From the NCBI RefSeq assembly GCF_000189635.1, contig NW_002476379.1, positions 124,001 through 188,000 on the forward strand: a stretch of 64,000 bases of DNA, in the 5' to 3' direction. Under the pieces are notes generated by a model that worked only from the letters and a program-made list of their open reading frames with translations, ran no database searches and was not told where the DNA came from. A program made the translations under genes and the position numbers. This document shows positions 25,153 to 38,255 of the stretch, in pieces (the stretch's first letter is position 1; the number at the start of each line of letters is the position of its first letter). Source of the DNA: Tetrahymena thermophila SB210 (taxonomy: Eukaryota > Ciliophora > Oligohymenophorea > Hymenostomatida > Tetrahymenidae).

Positions 25153-28100
25153 TCAAAATTAAAAAAAAGTATTTTATTTATTATCGATAACCATTTATCT
25201 AGAAGGTACTTGATTATTTGAAGAATTATTATTTGATATAGGAAATTAAAAGCTAAATTTCTTTTAGCTTGAGTTTGGAGTAGTGTTTATCACAGGGCTA
25301 ATTTCCATGTTGCTAGAATTTTGTAAATTAAAACTTTGCTAATTTTATTACGGTTATTCATTTTTACATTAAATATTTATATCAGTCATACTAGTCACAC
25401 TTTGTGATATCAAATTTCCATTCTGCTCTACACCATGTATTTCTTTTTAACTTTATATTATGCTATCTAATTTCCCCATATCCTCGCTTTTGCTTAGTTA
25501 TTCCTCATCTGTATTCTCAGATGCAAAAAAGGCTCTCTTTTATTAAATTTTATGGCAGGTTTTTAATTCTTGCTATTAATACGACTTCTATGAAACACTA
25601 CTCCCGATAGTATTTCTTTTCTCAGTACTTCTTCCAACCGAGCAAGGCGACTTTGCTTAAAAAAAGTAAGAAGATATTTCTGTATTTATAGTATTTATTT
25701 ATATCTGTTTACTCTTTTTAATACAGTTACTTTCTTACATTGCTTACATCGATTAATTTTCTTTTGCTTCATTATTTTAGCGGTAGTAGTAATTTAAATC
25801 GATAGCAAGTAAAGTCATATTATCTTTCTTTGTAGTAGTAACCGTATTTGAAGCCTCTTCTACTAAGTATGTTGATAAATTCTAAATATTTTAATCATTT
25901 CTCTTTTGCAATAGCTCAGGTAGCTTATCTTTATAGCTTATTATCTAGATTTTTATTAATTAAATTAAGAAAATTTTAACTTTAAAAAATAAAAAAAATT
26001 ACATCCCAAAAACCATCAGTACCTAGGAATAGATATTTTTAGTTTTCATTAATTGTGTATTAGAAAATTTCGGGCTCTGAAGTAATAAATTATTTATGCT
26101 CATGATCACCAATAGCTCTTGTAACAGATAGAGTTCCAGATACTCTTTGTTCAGTGTATATTGCATTTTTTTAGTTAAGCATTATTTTTTCATTTTCATT
26201 AGAGGGTTTATGAAGTTTATTTAATAGTTCCGTTTCATTTTGATAAGTAAAAAGTACACTCAAACTATCGCCACAATTTATAATATATATCGTATCTCCT
26301 TTTATCAAGCAGCACAGAGCAGTAGTACCACCTTTTTAGATTGAATTAGACTCTTAAGAATTACAAATTTCTTTATCTATTTACTCAAAGCCTATAATTT
26401 ACAAATAAAATTATTACTCTTATGAAGATCATTTTATTAAAAATAGGTATCCAAATTAAAATTAAAGGAATAAGAATAAATTAAAAAAAGGGGTAAGCAA
26501 ACATTTAAAATTAAGAAATAGATAAATTCTTAATGATATCTTAGCTTCAAAAATGACAAAAAGTAAAATTTAATGGAAATAAATAAATAAATGTGAATGA
26601 AAATAATAAATAAATGAATAAATAAATCAATTACTCTACTTAACAGCCATTATAATATTTTAAGGATAATTTTTGTTTTCTTTAATTTTTTAATGCAAGT
26701 TGTTTTTTACTTATTCTGCAATATAAGAAGTACCATGACCATCATATACAGCAAAAAAGGCGTCATCATTCTCAACTGGATCTAGAGGACTTATTGCTGA
26801 AAACTATTTAATCAAAATATAAATTATAATTAGGCAAAAAATCACTTAAGCGCTTTTTGTTAAAACAAATTCTACAAAATTCAGAACTAAAAACATTTTA
26901 ACTAATTTTACGAATTAAACTGAAAAAAACAAATAATCTTCTAATTAAAAGGATAACTATGAACATAAAAAATAAAATTATTAATTAATTACCCTATCTT
27001 GCTAGTCATCTCTTGAACATTTCTTCATAGCAACATCGCAAAAACCTGTATATTCGTGCACATCTTAAAAATCAAAAACATCCTACTTCTTCTTTTAAGA
27101 GTTTCCATCTGTTTATAATGGAATCTCCTTTTCTTGCTTCTCATAATGAGAAATATCTAAGAAGAGTTCAAATTTTTGCTTGATTTTTTGCTTTGGAGGA
27201 GAAGGAAGTGGCTAAAAATTTTAAGGGATGTTTTCGTTTTGTTAGCTTTGCTCTTTCAAAGGTATCATATCAAACGTAAAATTACCACCTTTTTTATTTG
27301 ATTTATTGCTTGGTATACTGCTTATAGCTGGTTTCTAAAATTAATAAGTATTATCTGAAGTCGCTTGATTGCTTTGAGGAGGTATGCTAGGGAAGAAATT
27401 ATCGTTCTTGTTTTCAATACAGTAGTTAAAAACAGGAGTTCCATTGCTCTCTTCTGTTTTCATACATTAATCATTAGCTTCATTCCCACCTTCATCTATC
27501 ATTTGATGATGACGACGATGGTCATCCATATTTTAAATTTATTTTTCTAAAATTAACTCTTTTTGCTAAACAAACTAACTTTCGAAACTAAAAGCTTAGA
27601 ATTTCAGCTATGAACTCTCTTCTTTATTGCTCGTTATTTTTGTTTACTAAATTAGCTCCTAACTTATTTAATTGATTTCTATCTCCGAATCCAACTAATT
27701 AATTTCTCCTCCTTCAACTACTTTATGAGATTATTTCTTTTCTTTAATTGACTCCTTAGATCCTCTTCCTATTATAATTCAATTTAATTTTACAGTAGTA
27801 AGTAAGGTATCTCATTTAACTATAAAATAAATATTTAATATTGATAGTACCTTATGCAGCCTAGTTTTCTCTCTGCGGTGAAGATTTAGTAATTTAATGT
27901 TTTTGCCTTATTAATAAGGAGTCTATAAATTACTTTTTTGATAAATTGTGTTAGCTGCTAGATGATGTTGATGATGATGATACTGAAGTGTCTTCTTTTT
28001 AAATCTTTTTTTAGACCTTACTAGGACTTTGAGAAGCAGATTTACTTTTCTTTTAGGGATTTAAATCGTCCTTCAATTATATATAATTACTTTTGAAATG

Positions 28101-28365
28101 TTGTTTGCACAATTTCAAACAATTCTTTTTGTTTGTTTAGTTGTTTTTTTTTTTCCTTTAAAGCTTTGTGGATATTAAATGAAAATAGTCTTTAAAACCT
28201 ATTTTGTTAGTTTTTATTTCTTCTTGTCAATAATTTTTAATAATTGCTTATTATTTCAGCAAAAGCCCTAAAGAGAATAACTAAATTATTACCTGAATAG
28301 TTAATAAAATGCGTTGAGCTATTTTTCTAATATTTTTACTAATCTCGCTATTTATTTTAACGCAT
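25153..28365 (-). CDS. PP2C-family Ser/Thr protein phosphatase
   Basis: Metal-dependent PPM/PP2C phosphatase of 856 residues in six exons. Introns are 28292-28223, 27850-27769, 26992-26804, 26634-26392 and 26002-25945, and all join in phase. The catalytic domain starts near residue 385 and shows the metal-binding motifs in order: FFAVYDGHGTSYIA, GGTTALCCLIKGD, INCGDSLSVLF, SGTLSVTRAIGDHEHK, LGTDGFWD and KDNMTLLAIDL. All key aspartates look present. A Ser/Gln/Lys-rich disordered N-terminus of about 380 residues and a Gln/Asn-rich C-terminal tail of about 180 residues flank it; these are unusual in size for PP2C and may regulate or localise it. The start lies in a short first exon. Confidence 0.93.
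26578..26628. repeat. AAAT/AATA simple repeat inside PP2C intron
   Basis: Runs of AAAT interrupted by GTGAATGA within the 243-nt intron, which is long for this window. Confidence 0.6.
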
Positions 28366-29304
28366 AATAATTAAAATTAATGGTCTATTAAAAAAATCTA
28401 AGGGTTTATAGAAATTTGTGATTTGAATTTGATAAGAAACAAGCAAGCAAACAAACAAACATTATTGATAAAATAAAATAAAATACAATTAAATGATATA
28501 CAATATAATACAAATTTTAGAAGTTTTTCACTGTATATATTTATTTTTATAATCTACAATTAATTATTAATTCCAAATTATTTTTTTTAATTTGAAAAAC
28601 CTAAAATTTATTTTCTTATTTTTAGTTAAATAAAATAATTATTCAAATAAATAGGTTGTTCCGTTTTTATCAAAATAAATTGTATTACCTCTTTATTAAA
28701 GTCATCCATCCATTAAAAACGGATCACACAATATTTTTTATTTTTCTACTAAATTAATGTAATCGAATACTGAAAAGTCTCAATTATTGAAATAGCAAAT
28801 TTAAACAACTGATTTTGAACAATAGCATTAAACAAACAAAAAATTTTTAATTAATAAAATTTAATTTTTTTTTTTTTTTAAATTATAATAGCTTTTAATG
28901 TTTATTAAATCATAGAATTTTTGAAAAATTAAAATTAAAAATATTAATAAAAATTTTAAAGAATAAAAACAATTTTAAAATAATAAATATTTTATAAATT
29001 TGAATCTTTAAAAATTAAATAGAATTAATTTTAATTTAGTTATTTTTGATTAAAAAATTCATTGATTGTAATTGAGCTTTGATATTTGATTGAATTATTA
29101 TCCTAAATAAAAAAATCTTATCAATGAACCTTAGGTGTGATCAGATCAAATAAACACTTAAAATATATTTTTTTATTAAGCTGATAAGCAATAATAAAAA
29201 AGATACAAATATACTATTTCTTATAATTTTAAGGTAGCAGAAATTTAATCACTCAATAATAAACAAAGAAAAAAAGTTGAAAAAATAGGATATAAGAATT
29301 AGCG
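28366..29304. other. Divergent promoter region (PP2C and ARP3)
   Basis: AT-rich region between divergent genes, with a short AAGC/AAAC repeat at 28440-28460. It is likely to contain both promoters; no element can be named. Confidence 0.5.
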
Positions 29305-31307
29305 ATGGATAATAAATGCTTCATAGAAAATAAAGTAGCTATTATTGATAATGGTACAGGGTAATGATTATATATTCATTTATTAAGCAAAATAAGCTAT
29401 CAGAAATTATGCAAGCATACATTTATTTTATCTAATATGAATAATCGATTGTCATTAATAATGTATAACATTTTATCAAAAAAGCTACACAAAAATGGGT
29501 TGGGGTGGAAACATTGAACCAACTTATGATATTCCCACAGTCATTTCAGATAATAGCGATAAAGTATTTAAGAATTATATGACCTAAAAGATTTACATTT
29601 ACTTTAATTTAAAAATAGAATTCAGTTTAAGTTAGTAAGAATTACAATGAATAATTAGATTTTTGCATCGGTAATGATGCCTTGAATTAGTAAGTCAAAA
29701 CTTATCCTATGAAGTCTGGTATTGTAACAGACTGGACTTTAATGGAAAAGTTCTGGTAAAAAAGCATATTTGATTATCTTCGTTGTGATCCCGACGAAAC
29801 CACATTTGTTCTTACTGAACCTCCTATGAATCCTCCTGAAAATAGAGAAAACATAGCAGAAATTTTCTTTGAAACATTTAATGCAAAAAGCATTTATATT
29901 GGAGTTCAAGCCGTGCTCGCTCTCTACTCAAATTAAATGCACGAATAAAATGCCCAAACAGGAAACAAATTGACTGGTTGCGTCTTAGATTCTGGTGATG
30001 GTGTTACTCACATTATTCCAGTCGTAAGAATTTTTTTTTTAATACCCAATACATACATAAATATCTTTGATGTGATTTTTTATTCATTCATTCCAAATAG
30101 CTAATAATTAAATTTCTGTCAAACATAAATACAAATCAAATCAAATTATTGGTTTCTTTCATTCGCACTTACCTAATAAATTTTTATATTTTAAGGCAAA
30201 TTATATTAAGATATTTTCAGATTTTTAGAGCTTATATTAAAATCCTATTTATATTTTTAATGAATAATTCATTGTATTTTTTTTATATTTAATAAGAGTG
30301 ATGGATATGTTATCGGTAGTTGTATTAAGCATATTCCTCTTGCTGGTAGAGACATTACAAATTTCATAGCTTAAATGATTAGAGATAGAGGTGAAAAAGT
30401 TAATAACTAAGACATTAACAGAATCTCTGCAGAAATTAAAGAAAAGTATGGTTACGTAGCACCTAAAGGTTTATTATAAGAATTTGAAAGATATGACAAG
30501 CCTGGCAAAGATGGTAAGCCTTCCAATAAATTTAAGCAATACACTTTCGAAAGTTAAGTTGATAAAAAAGTAATTAATATTATTTCTAAAGAAAGAATTT
30601 AATTTTTATATTGATCTTAATTAAAGTAATATACCATGGATGTTGGCTATGAACGTTTCTTAGGTCCTGAAATGTTCTTCTACCCTGTAATTAAATTAAT
30701 TCTACTCACTAAATATATTAATATTAATGAATTTACTAAAGGAATTCTTTGACTCTAAATGGAGAACTTCTATTGATGAATCTATTGATAATGCAATTTA
30801 AGGATCCCCAATTGATACTAGAAGACATCTTTATTCAGTAAACATTAAAAAATATGATAAATTTCTTATTCTTTCATAAAAATTATAGAATATTGTGTTA
30901 TCTGGTGGTTCTACTATGTTTGAGGGTTTCACTGATAGATTATAGTCAGCCATTTAAGTAATCAGACTTAATTAATTTTTTTATGAAATCATACATTTTA
31001 ATATTAATAATTTAATCTAGAAAAGAGTAGATGATAGACTTTTGAGATATTCTACTGCTTTAAGTAAACCTTAACCAATTGTAGTTTAAGTCGCACAAAA
31101 TCCTCACTAACGTTTTTCAGTCTGGTAAGGAGGTAGTTTGCTCTCAATAAAAGTAAAATCTTAATAAAAATCTATAAATCTAATATATTTATCTAAACTT
31201 TTAAATGTTAGCCCGGCTTTGAAAAAGTATGTAAGAGTAGATAAGAATACTTAGAATATGGTCCTTCAATAGTAAGACAAAACGCTGTTTTATCTTCTGG
31301 AATGTGA
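29305..31307 (+). CDS. ARP3: Actin-related protein 3 (ARP3)
   Basis: Subunit of the seven-protein Arp2/3 complex that nucleates branched actin filaments in the cytoplasm. Nine exons (29305-29360, 29485-29563, 29619-30023, 30297-30569, 30627-30686, 30742-30837, 30889-30957, 31021-31152, 31212-31307) give 421 residues, close to the usual 418. Actin-fold nucleotide-binding motifs are clear: [28 protein letters not shown] and [18 protein letters not shown]3-specific segments include [33 protein letters not shown] and the end WQGGSLLS, then [10 protein letters not shown]. Two introns are long for this window (124 and 273 nt). The gene is divergent from PP2C. Confidence 0.96.
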
Positions 31308-32216
31308 AATTATCAAATTAATTATATTAAAAATAAATTGTAACAATTTTAATAAATAAAATTTAATTTATAAAATGTTTTTTGTCGAATAGTTAATTTA
31401 ATATTCTTCTAAAAGATATATTTTAATAATTTGTTTTTATCTTTATATTTTATTTTTTAATAAAAAAAGATCAAAATTTATTTGTTAAAATAATAAATAT
31501 AACATTTTAATTTATTTTCTAAAATTAAAATGATCCATTTCAAAATGTGTATTTTTTTAAATATAAAAATTAAACTCTAAGATAAAGGTTATAAAACCAA
31601 AAACCAAAAATCAAACAATAAACAAACTTAAAGTTATGATGCACCTCATGTATAAAATTGAAAAACATTTTAAAACTTGACATTTAAAAATAAAATGAAA
31701 TAGTAATGAAATTATTTTTCTATAAATTATGAAATTGAAACTCAAACTAAAGTATGAATCAATAATAAATTTAGCAAACTAATTACTTCATTAGCTTGAT
31801 ATATTAATATGAATTAAGAAATATAATATTATTTTTTACAAAATTAATAAATTATAAATGAATATTTTATTAAACAAAAAATAATTTTTTTTTCAATGTT
31901 AATTTTATAAAATTTAAACAAAGTTAAAACTGATTTTTAAATATTAATTCAAAAATAAATTAATTATTTTCTAAAAAGAAAATAAAAATGGTATTTTTGA
32001 AATAAATTTGAAGCTTCAAATAGTTTTTTGTTATAAATAAATAAATATAAATTATTAAAAAAATTATTTTTAAAAAATATTTATTACAAATCTATGGTCA
32101 ATGAATTTTTTCACAATAAAATAAAAATATTTGTTTAATTTAATTTGAAATTTATTATAAATAATAGGAAATAGCAATTTTAAAGGGATAAATAGCTAGC
32201 TAGCTAACTTTAATTT
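31308..32216. other. Convergent intergenic region
   Basis: AT-rich spacer between ARP3 and chitin synthase, which end towards each other. No feature was recognised. Confidence 0.5.
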
Positions 32217-35200
32217 TCATGAATGACTTTTTGGGGAAGTTATAAACTTCTAAATATAATCTTAGCTGATTGTTTTATTATTATTGTATAGTTCTCTCCA
32301 TTCATTATGACTCTTTGTCTTCGAGGACTCTATCTTCTTTAGGAAATCTTTGAATTTATTTTCTATTTCTTGCTATTGCACTTTATTTTTATTCTTAAAT
32401 CTTCTGATCCTGCAATATGCTATCCACTTATCAATCACGAAATACTTTATGTAATTGAATATTGCTAATATAGTTTTAACAGTTAGATACAATGTTCCAT
32501 ACATACCAATTAACAAAATAATATAAGGAGTTTTTCCAGAGAAAATATTACCACAAATCATAACCATTAAGAGAAGAGCATTTGCTGAAAACCATTTTAG
32601 TAGAAATTTAACTTTGCTTTGATAAAACAATTATGAAGTAGCTTCTGATGAAATACCTTTAGTTCCCCAAGTAACATCATCAATATTACAAAATGAGAAT
32701 ATGATTAAAGTGAAATTATATATAGGTTAGTATATTGTATAGCTCCAATAAGATATTATAATATACCAAACAAGTTTAGGTTAGAAAAGTAAGTGGACAA
32801 ACAGAAGGATAAAAAATGATCCAGTATTGAGACATGCCATAATGATAACATACAACCTTAACCAATATTCTAATTTTACAAAGCTTTTAACTAATCCAAA
32901 ATTATCGTTGAAGATATTCATCAAAATGGCAAAAGTTACTATGATCATCACTATAATACTTATAAATGACATAATAGCTGAGAGAATTTTAAATGAACTA
33001 TTAGAAAAATCTTATGAAGTTAATGTATCATATTTTTCTTTAAATAGTTTTTCTTTAGGAGTAAGCTTCACTTAGTGTTACTAGATCTTTTATTCCATTT
33101 CTTTAAACGACTTTTTAGTAATCTTTATTATGTATTCTTTGAGCTTCTTTTCAGCTTCATTTATTTTTTTATTTGCTTACTTAATTTGTTTTGAAGAAAG
33201 TTGCAATGACTCTCTCAATACCTTTTGCTACTACTTAATCTCATCTTCTTTTTTTTAAACTTCTTATTTCTACTCACTTGTGAGTAATGTTCTACTTAAC
33301 TCTTCAAATACAGCTAGTCTGTTTACACGCTTAATACGAAAAGTTAAGCTTGCAAATACTATCAGCAGGAAGCATATGATGTAAATCGCAGGTACTATAT
33401 CGAAAAGAAGAAGTAGATAACTGGGAAAGTCTTTTTCCTCACACACAATGTAGCAAAATTCCTTATTTTATGAAGAACAAAGATCATCTTGTTGTGGTTC
33501 TTCCATACCAATAATACATCCATCATCGTCACTGTAGTTTTCTGTTGTACGAAACATATAGCCTTTTTTTATCTCAGGCGATATTAATTAAAAGCTGCTT
33601 GTTATTGCAACAAACATGTAAAATGCAGGAATAAAGTAAGTGTTTAATTTTCCAATTTTTGCAAATAACATGTTAAATGGTAAAAGAATATATTTAGAAA
33701 AACTACTATGACTGCTTTCTTGGACATGAAATGAAAAGTGCTTTAAAACGTAATCTAATGCATAGAGAGTACTGTTAATCCATCTTCTACGTTAATTCAT
33801 AAATTCTTCTAGAGTTTCAACAGGATCTGTAAAGGCTTAGGCATCAGGTATGTATTTCAAGATAAAATTAGAATCTGGCTAGCAATATATACCAAGACAT
33901 AAGATTCTGTCTTCTGCTAGAAACATATTTGCTTCCTAGATATTTCCTTCTAATTAATCAGGATTTATCAATTATTTAAAATAGCGTTTTTATAGTAGAT
34001 TTTATCTTTAAGAAAGTTTAATTTCTAGTGCTTTATATCGATAAGCTGACCAGGCACCTGGAAGAACATGCAAAAATCCTAAAAGTGATTCAAAATTTTT
34101 ATCTAGCATATGAGCCATAGTGTACTCATAAAGCTGGGCTTTTTTAAGACTTGCCAATCCAGATAAGTAATTATATGAAATCCATTTTAGAATTTTGAAA
34201 ATGCATTTGAAGACACATTTAAAGAGGATGAAGTATATTAAGTAAAGAGTAAAGTAAATTATCTAAATAGGAAGAAAGAAAAAAAATGAAAAAATGGTAG
34301 TTGATATTATTTTTTTCTTAAAGTGAGAATCTTTTTTCTTTTAAAGTTCGATTTTTTAGATGTCTTATTATTAAACTTCATCAATATTATCGTTATTCTG
34401 ATTAGAAGACTATTATTATTTTTTTGATTGCCAAATATTCCACCATTTTGTATTCAACCTTAAATTTTCTTTTTTTTGTTTAATTTCTTCATCAAGTGAT
34501 ACATTTCCTTCAACAACTTAATTTTCTTTGCTTTTATATTCTGGAGGATCTTCTAAACCTAAGAATCCACATACACCACCAATCCTTGAATTTCCTTCCA
34601 TTGCCATGTAAAATTTCAGTAATCCGTCTGGAGCAGGTAAAGTTCCTACATCAACAAGAGCGCAGTATTTAGGATTAAATTATCTGCAGAAACCTTCGAA
34701 AAACCACATGTGGGAGGAGAGCTTTTTTGCATTTTTATGCTTGAAAACGCTAAAAACTGTCATACCTATTTAATTATTTGAGTAGCCTCTGCAATTTGAG
34801 CTATAAACCTTAGGTTTTTCGTATCTGTTTTTATGATTTTCCTTTACAAAATATAAACGATTTTAGTATGTAAGAGCAATACGCTTAGGGATAGTTGGAG
34901 GAAGTCCTTCATTAGCATCAATAAGGGATTATTAATTATTAAACTTAAAGTAGTCTAATTGGCTCTAAATGTCAAATCTTCTAATTTTTAAGTTTCTTTT
35001 AGGATCTCTAATTTCACCTTCTATTTCAGTATAAAAATCAACTGACTCTTCTTTCATTTTCATAATACCATCTTATATAACAACAACGCAAATTTGAAAA
35101 TCTTTTAACCCAATTTGAAGAAACCCTTTTTAATTTTAATAAATATGGTAGAGAGTATTTTCCAAGAATTCTCTGCTTTCACTGTACATAGTAACGCAAA

Positions 35201-36155
35201 TAAGCATCTTAAGGACATCACTGCGCTTATTTTGACTGTAGAAACCTAAAAATCCGTCATTTTCATTGATTCTTCTAAGCATATTTCTTCTCCTTCCATC
35301 TTTTACACTTGCTTGATAATCATATGATTTCTCATCAAAATACAAATAAGATTCAATATTTTTTGTTTTAGACTGATAAAGTATTGGTTCTACATCTGGT
35401 CTATAAACAGTAAGTGCATCTAAATTTGTTCTCTACCCATTTTCATAGGTGCTCTCTAAAAACAAATCCAAAGGAAGTTCACCTTTCCAGTAATCCATTT
35501 CTGATCTGTTCAACATTTCTTAGTCTACGCTTCCTGGTTCGTCTTAATCTTAAATCTTTTAATCCTCTTCTTCAATTTTTTAATTTTACTGATTGATGCT
35601 CTCTACTCTATCGAGTTTAAGAACTTCGTCTTAAATACTAAACTTTTTTTCTTGTTTTCTTCCAAACCTTACTTGCTAATTTAGAGGTGATTATTACGAT
35701 TTTTCAATGTCTTAGGAATCTCTGTTATCGCGAGAACCTACCAGCTACTCTCCTTAACTTTTTTATAAATTTTAGGCTTCAAAACCAAATTAGCCTTAAA
35801 TTAAATTTGAGCTTTAATCGTAGGAGGATTTCTTTTTTAAAATTGAAGGCAAGGATTAACCTTAATAGCTACTTTGGTGTTAGATATGCCTCTACTAATT
35901 ATTGGTAGGATTAGATGGTTATTATTTTTCATTAAATTGATTCTGCTAGTTATTGGATTAAACGTTATTGTCAGATATTTAAATCACATTTTTATCAACA
36001 TTATAATTATCTGTACTAGGGATATTATGAAATTGCTTTGCACTCACTTAAAAAACAGACTTATAGTCTTATTCTAATTGATTTAAGTTCACATCTTCGT
36101 TATCATCGCTATCATAATCTTATAAGAGTTTATCACAAATGTTGTTGTGTGACAT
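32217..36155 (-). CDS. Chitin synthase
   Basis: Membrane GT2 enzyme that polymerises UDP-GlcNAc into chitin. It is a single uninterrupted exon of 1313 codons (1312 residues). A disordered Gln/Asn-rich N-terminus of about 260 residues precedes the catalytic domain: [81 protein letters not shown] and the family hallmark [10 protein letters not shown] (about residue 790). Several membrane spans follow (e.g. [30 protein letters not shown]), then a coiled-coil loop, and near residue 1155 the chitin-synthase motif [14 protein letters not shown]. All catalytic motifs look intact. The start is the ATG at 36155, preceded by no in-frame upstream ATG that I could follow. Confidence 0.95.
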
Positions 36156-36858
36156 CTCTGTTCGATAAAAATGTCTCTTTTTTATTTATTTATTATGATT
36201 AGCCAAATTTTGTTTTGGTTTTTTAATACCAAATTGATGAATACTTTTAATCTTTTTTTATTGTTAATTTGTAGAAATCTTTTATACCTTTACCTTTAAT
36301 TTAATGAAAGCTAGAAAGGGCTTAACTTCAAAAATATAAATGTAATCATTTGAGATACATTTGTATCATACCACAATTTATCTAAATTCTTAATTAAACT
36401 TGTGATTGTATTTAATAAAAAAAGGCAATTTACTTCCAAGTAAAGTAAAATCGCTTAAAAATTAATAATATCAAGTATAACCTAATTATAAATAATATTT
36501 TTCGCATTATTTAGCATTTGGTTTGCTTCGAGAATTCATACATTCATTCATTACCATCAAAAGAAATAATTAGCTAGAATACTAATTAATTACCAAAAAT
36601 ATCTAAAAATTTTTTTTGGCAAATATTTGATTTGAAAAATAATTGATATCATCAAAAACAATTTAATTTAGTTTTTTTTTACTAATTATAAATTGTATAT
36701 CTGATTCTATGTTTTTTGCAATAAAAAATATAATAAATAAATTACCAAGCTATATTTCATAAGCTAAATCCTCAACATTTTCTAAATAAAGAAAATCCTC
36801 TCTAAATTTAGGATCTACTGAATTCTTAACTTAAAGACTTTTATTTAGTTTTAGCAAG
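36156..36858. other. Divergent promoter region (chitin synthase and Nudix gene)
   Basis: About 700 bp of AT-rich DNA between divergent genes, likely holding both promoters. No motif is recognised. Confidence 0.5.
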
Positions 36859-37524
36859 ATGGATAACTAATAAAATCAAGATATAAAAAATAATTAGTAC
36901 TCTTAACCTAAAAGATTAGGAGAAAGAGATGCATTTGTGGGAAAATGGTTAAAAATGAAGTACATAGACTTCGAAATACGAGGTAAAAAAATAGAAAATT
37001 ACGAATCTATAGAGCGTACAACAAGAATTAAAAATACTCCTTATGATGGAGTGGCCACTTTTGCAATTATAAAAAAAGACAATTAACCTTCAAAACTAAT
37101 TATTATTGCAAACTACCGTGCTCCTGTTGATAAATTTGTTTTAGAAATCCCTGCTGGTCTAATGGATACCCCAGATTTAGTTTAAAATGCTATAAGAGAA
37201 TTAAAAGAAGAAACAGGTTATACCGCAGAAGAATAACCTTTAAAAGTATCAAATAAAGAGAGTCCCCCAACCTATACAGATCCATGGAGAAGCTGTAGTT
37301 GCACAAAATCAGTATTTTTAGAAGTAAATGGAAACAAATAAGAAAACATCAATCCAAAATAAGACTTAGAAGATGCAGAGTCAATTTTTGTCCATTTGAT
37401 TGACATTGACGAAAATATTACAGATACTTTAACAACTCTTGCTGAAAAGCATGGTTATATAATTTCATCTACTTTATGGTGCTTTGCCTAAGGCATTTAA
37501 TTTGCAAAAACCTTCCAAGTTTGA
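36859..37524 (+). CDS. NUDT5-like ADP-sugar pyrophosphatase (Nudix)
   Basis: Single exon, 221 residues. It belongs to the Nudix family, closest in pattern to NUDT5/ADP-ribose pyrophosphatase, which cleaves ADP-ribose and ADP-sugars to AMP and sugar phosphate. The family signature NYRAPVDKFVLEIPAGLMD runs straight into the Nudix helix (NAIRELKEETGY, about residues 110-121), so the metal-binding REUxEExGU core is present. The first part of the box is one residue shorter than the consensus Gx5Ex7REU and lacks the glutamate at its seventh position. A Gln-rich 16-residue leader precedes the fold. It is divergent from chitin synthase. Confidence 0.9.
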
Positions 37525-38255
37525 TTCAAAAATTAAAGAATATCTTTTGTTACAAAAAGGTACCAAACAAAAAATAAAAATAAATTTTTGTGATTATATT
37601 TTCTCATAAAAACTTATTTAAAATAAATAGAAAGGGTGAATAAAATATAAAAAATAATAAGTTTATTATTTATTTTTAAAAAGTATTATAAAATATTAAA
37701 AACTATTTTTCAATAAATTATATTTCATTTTCTGGAAAAATTAATTTAGATTTTCTTTTTAGTTTCAATAATTAATCAAATTAAAGAGTTTGAGGAGGAT
37801 TCCAAATACTTATTTAGTAAATCTAATGTTCATCTTTTTGTTTGTTAGATGATAGAAATTAGTCCAAAAATTATTATCTTTATTTATTAATTTTTAAATT
37901 TTTAAATAGAACTATTTTTAAATTTTAAACAATATCTCTATCAAATAATATTAAAATAATATTGAATTCAACCAAATAATTTTATTAAGAATGGAAACTC
38001 ATAAAAATATAAAAATTTTTTTTTGAGAATCTCAAAAAAAAAAATAAATAAATAATCTTTTAAAAATAAACATACAAAAAATTTTAAATGATATTAAAAA
38101 TTGAAAGAAAATATTTGAATGAATTGAGAGATTTTTATTTGGTGAAAAGTAAATTATATAAATATAAATAAGAAAATCAAGGATTAATTTATAAAATTGA
38201 TAATGGAAAATAAATAGTATTGATTTATTTAGACTCTAATCATATTATTGAAATT
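37525..38255. other. Convergent intergenic region
   Basis: AT-rich spacer between the Nudix gene and the MGC-type gene. No coding frame or repeat of note. Confidence 0.5.

Noticed and set aside
25404..25610. Plus-strand ORF within the PP2C locus
   Set aside because: Shadow of the PP2C C-terminal tail exon on the opposite strand.
32827..33075. Plus-strand ORF of 82 codons
   Set aside because: Antisense shadow of the chitin synthase membrane region.
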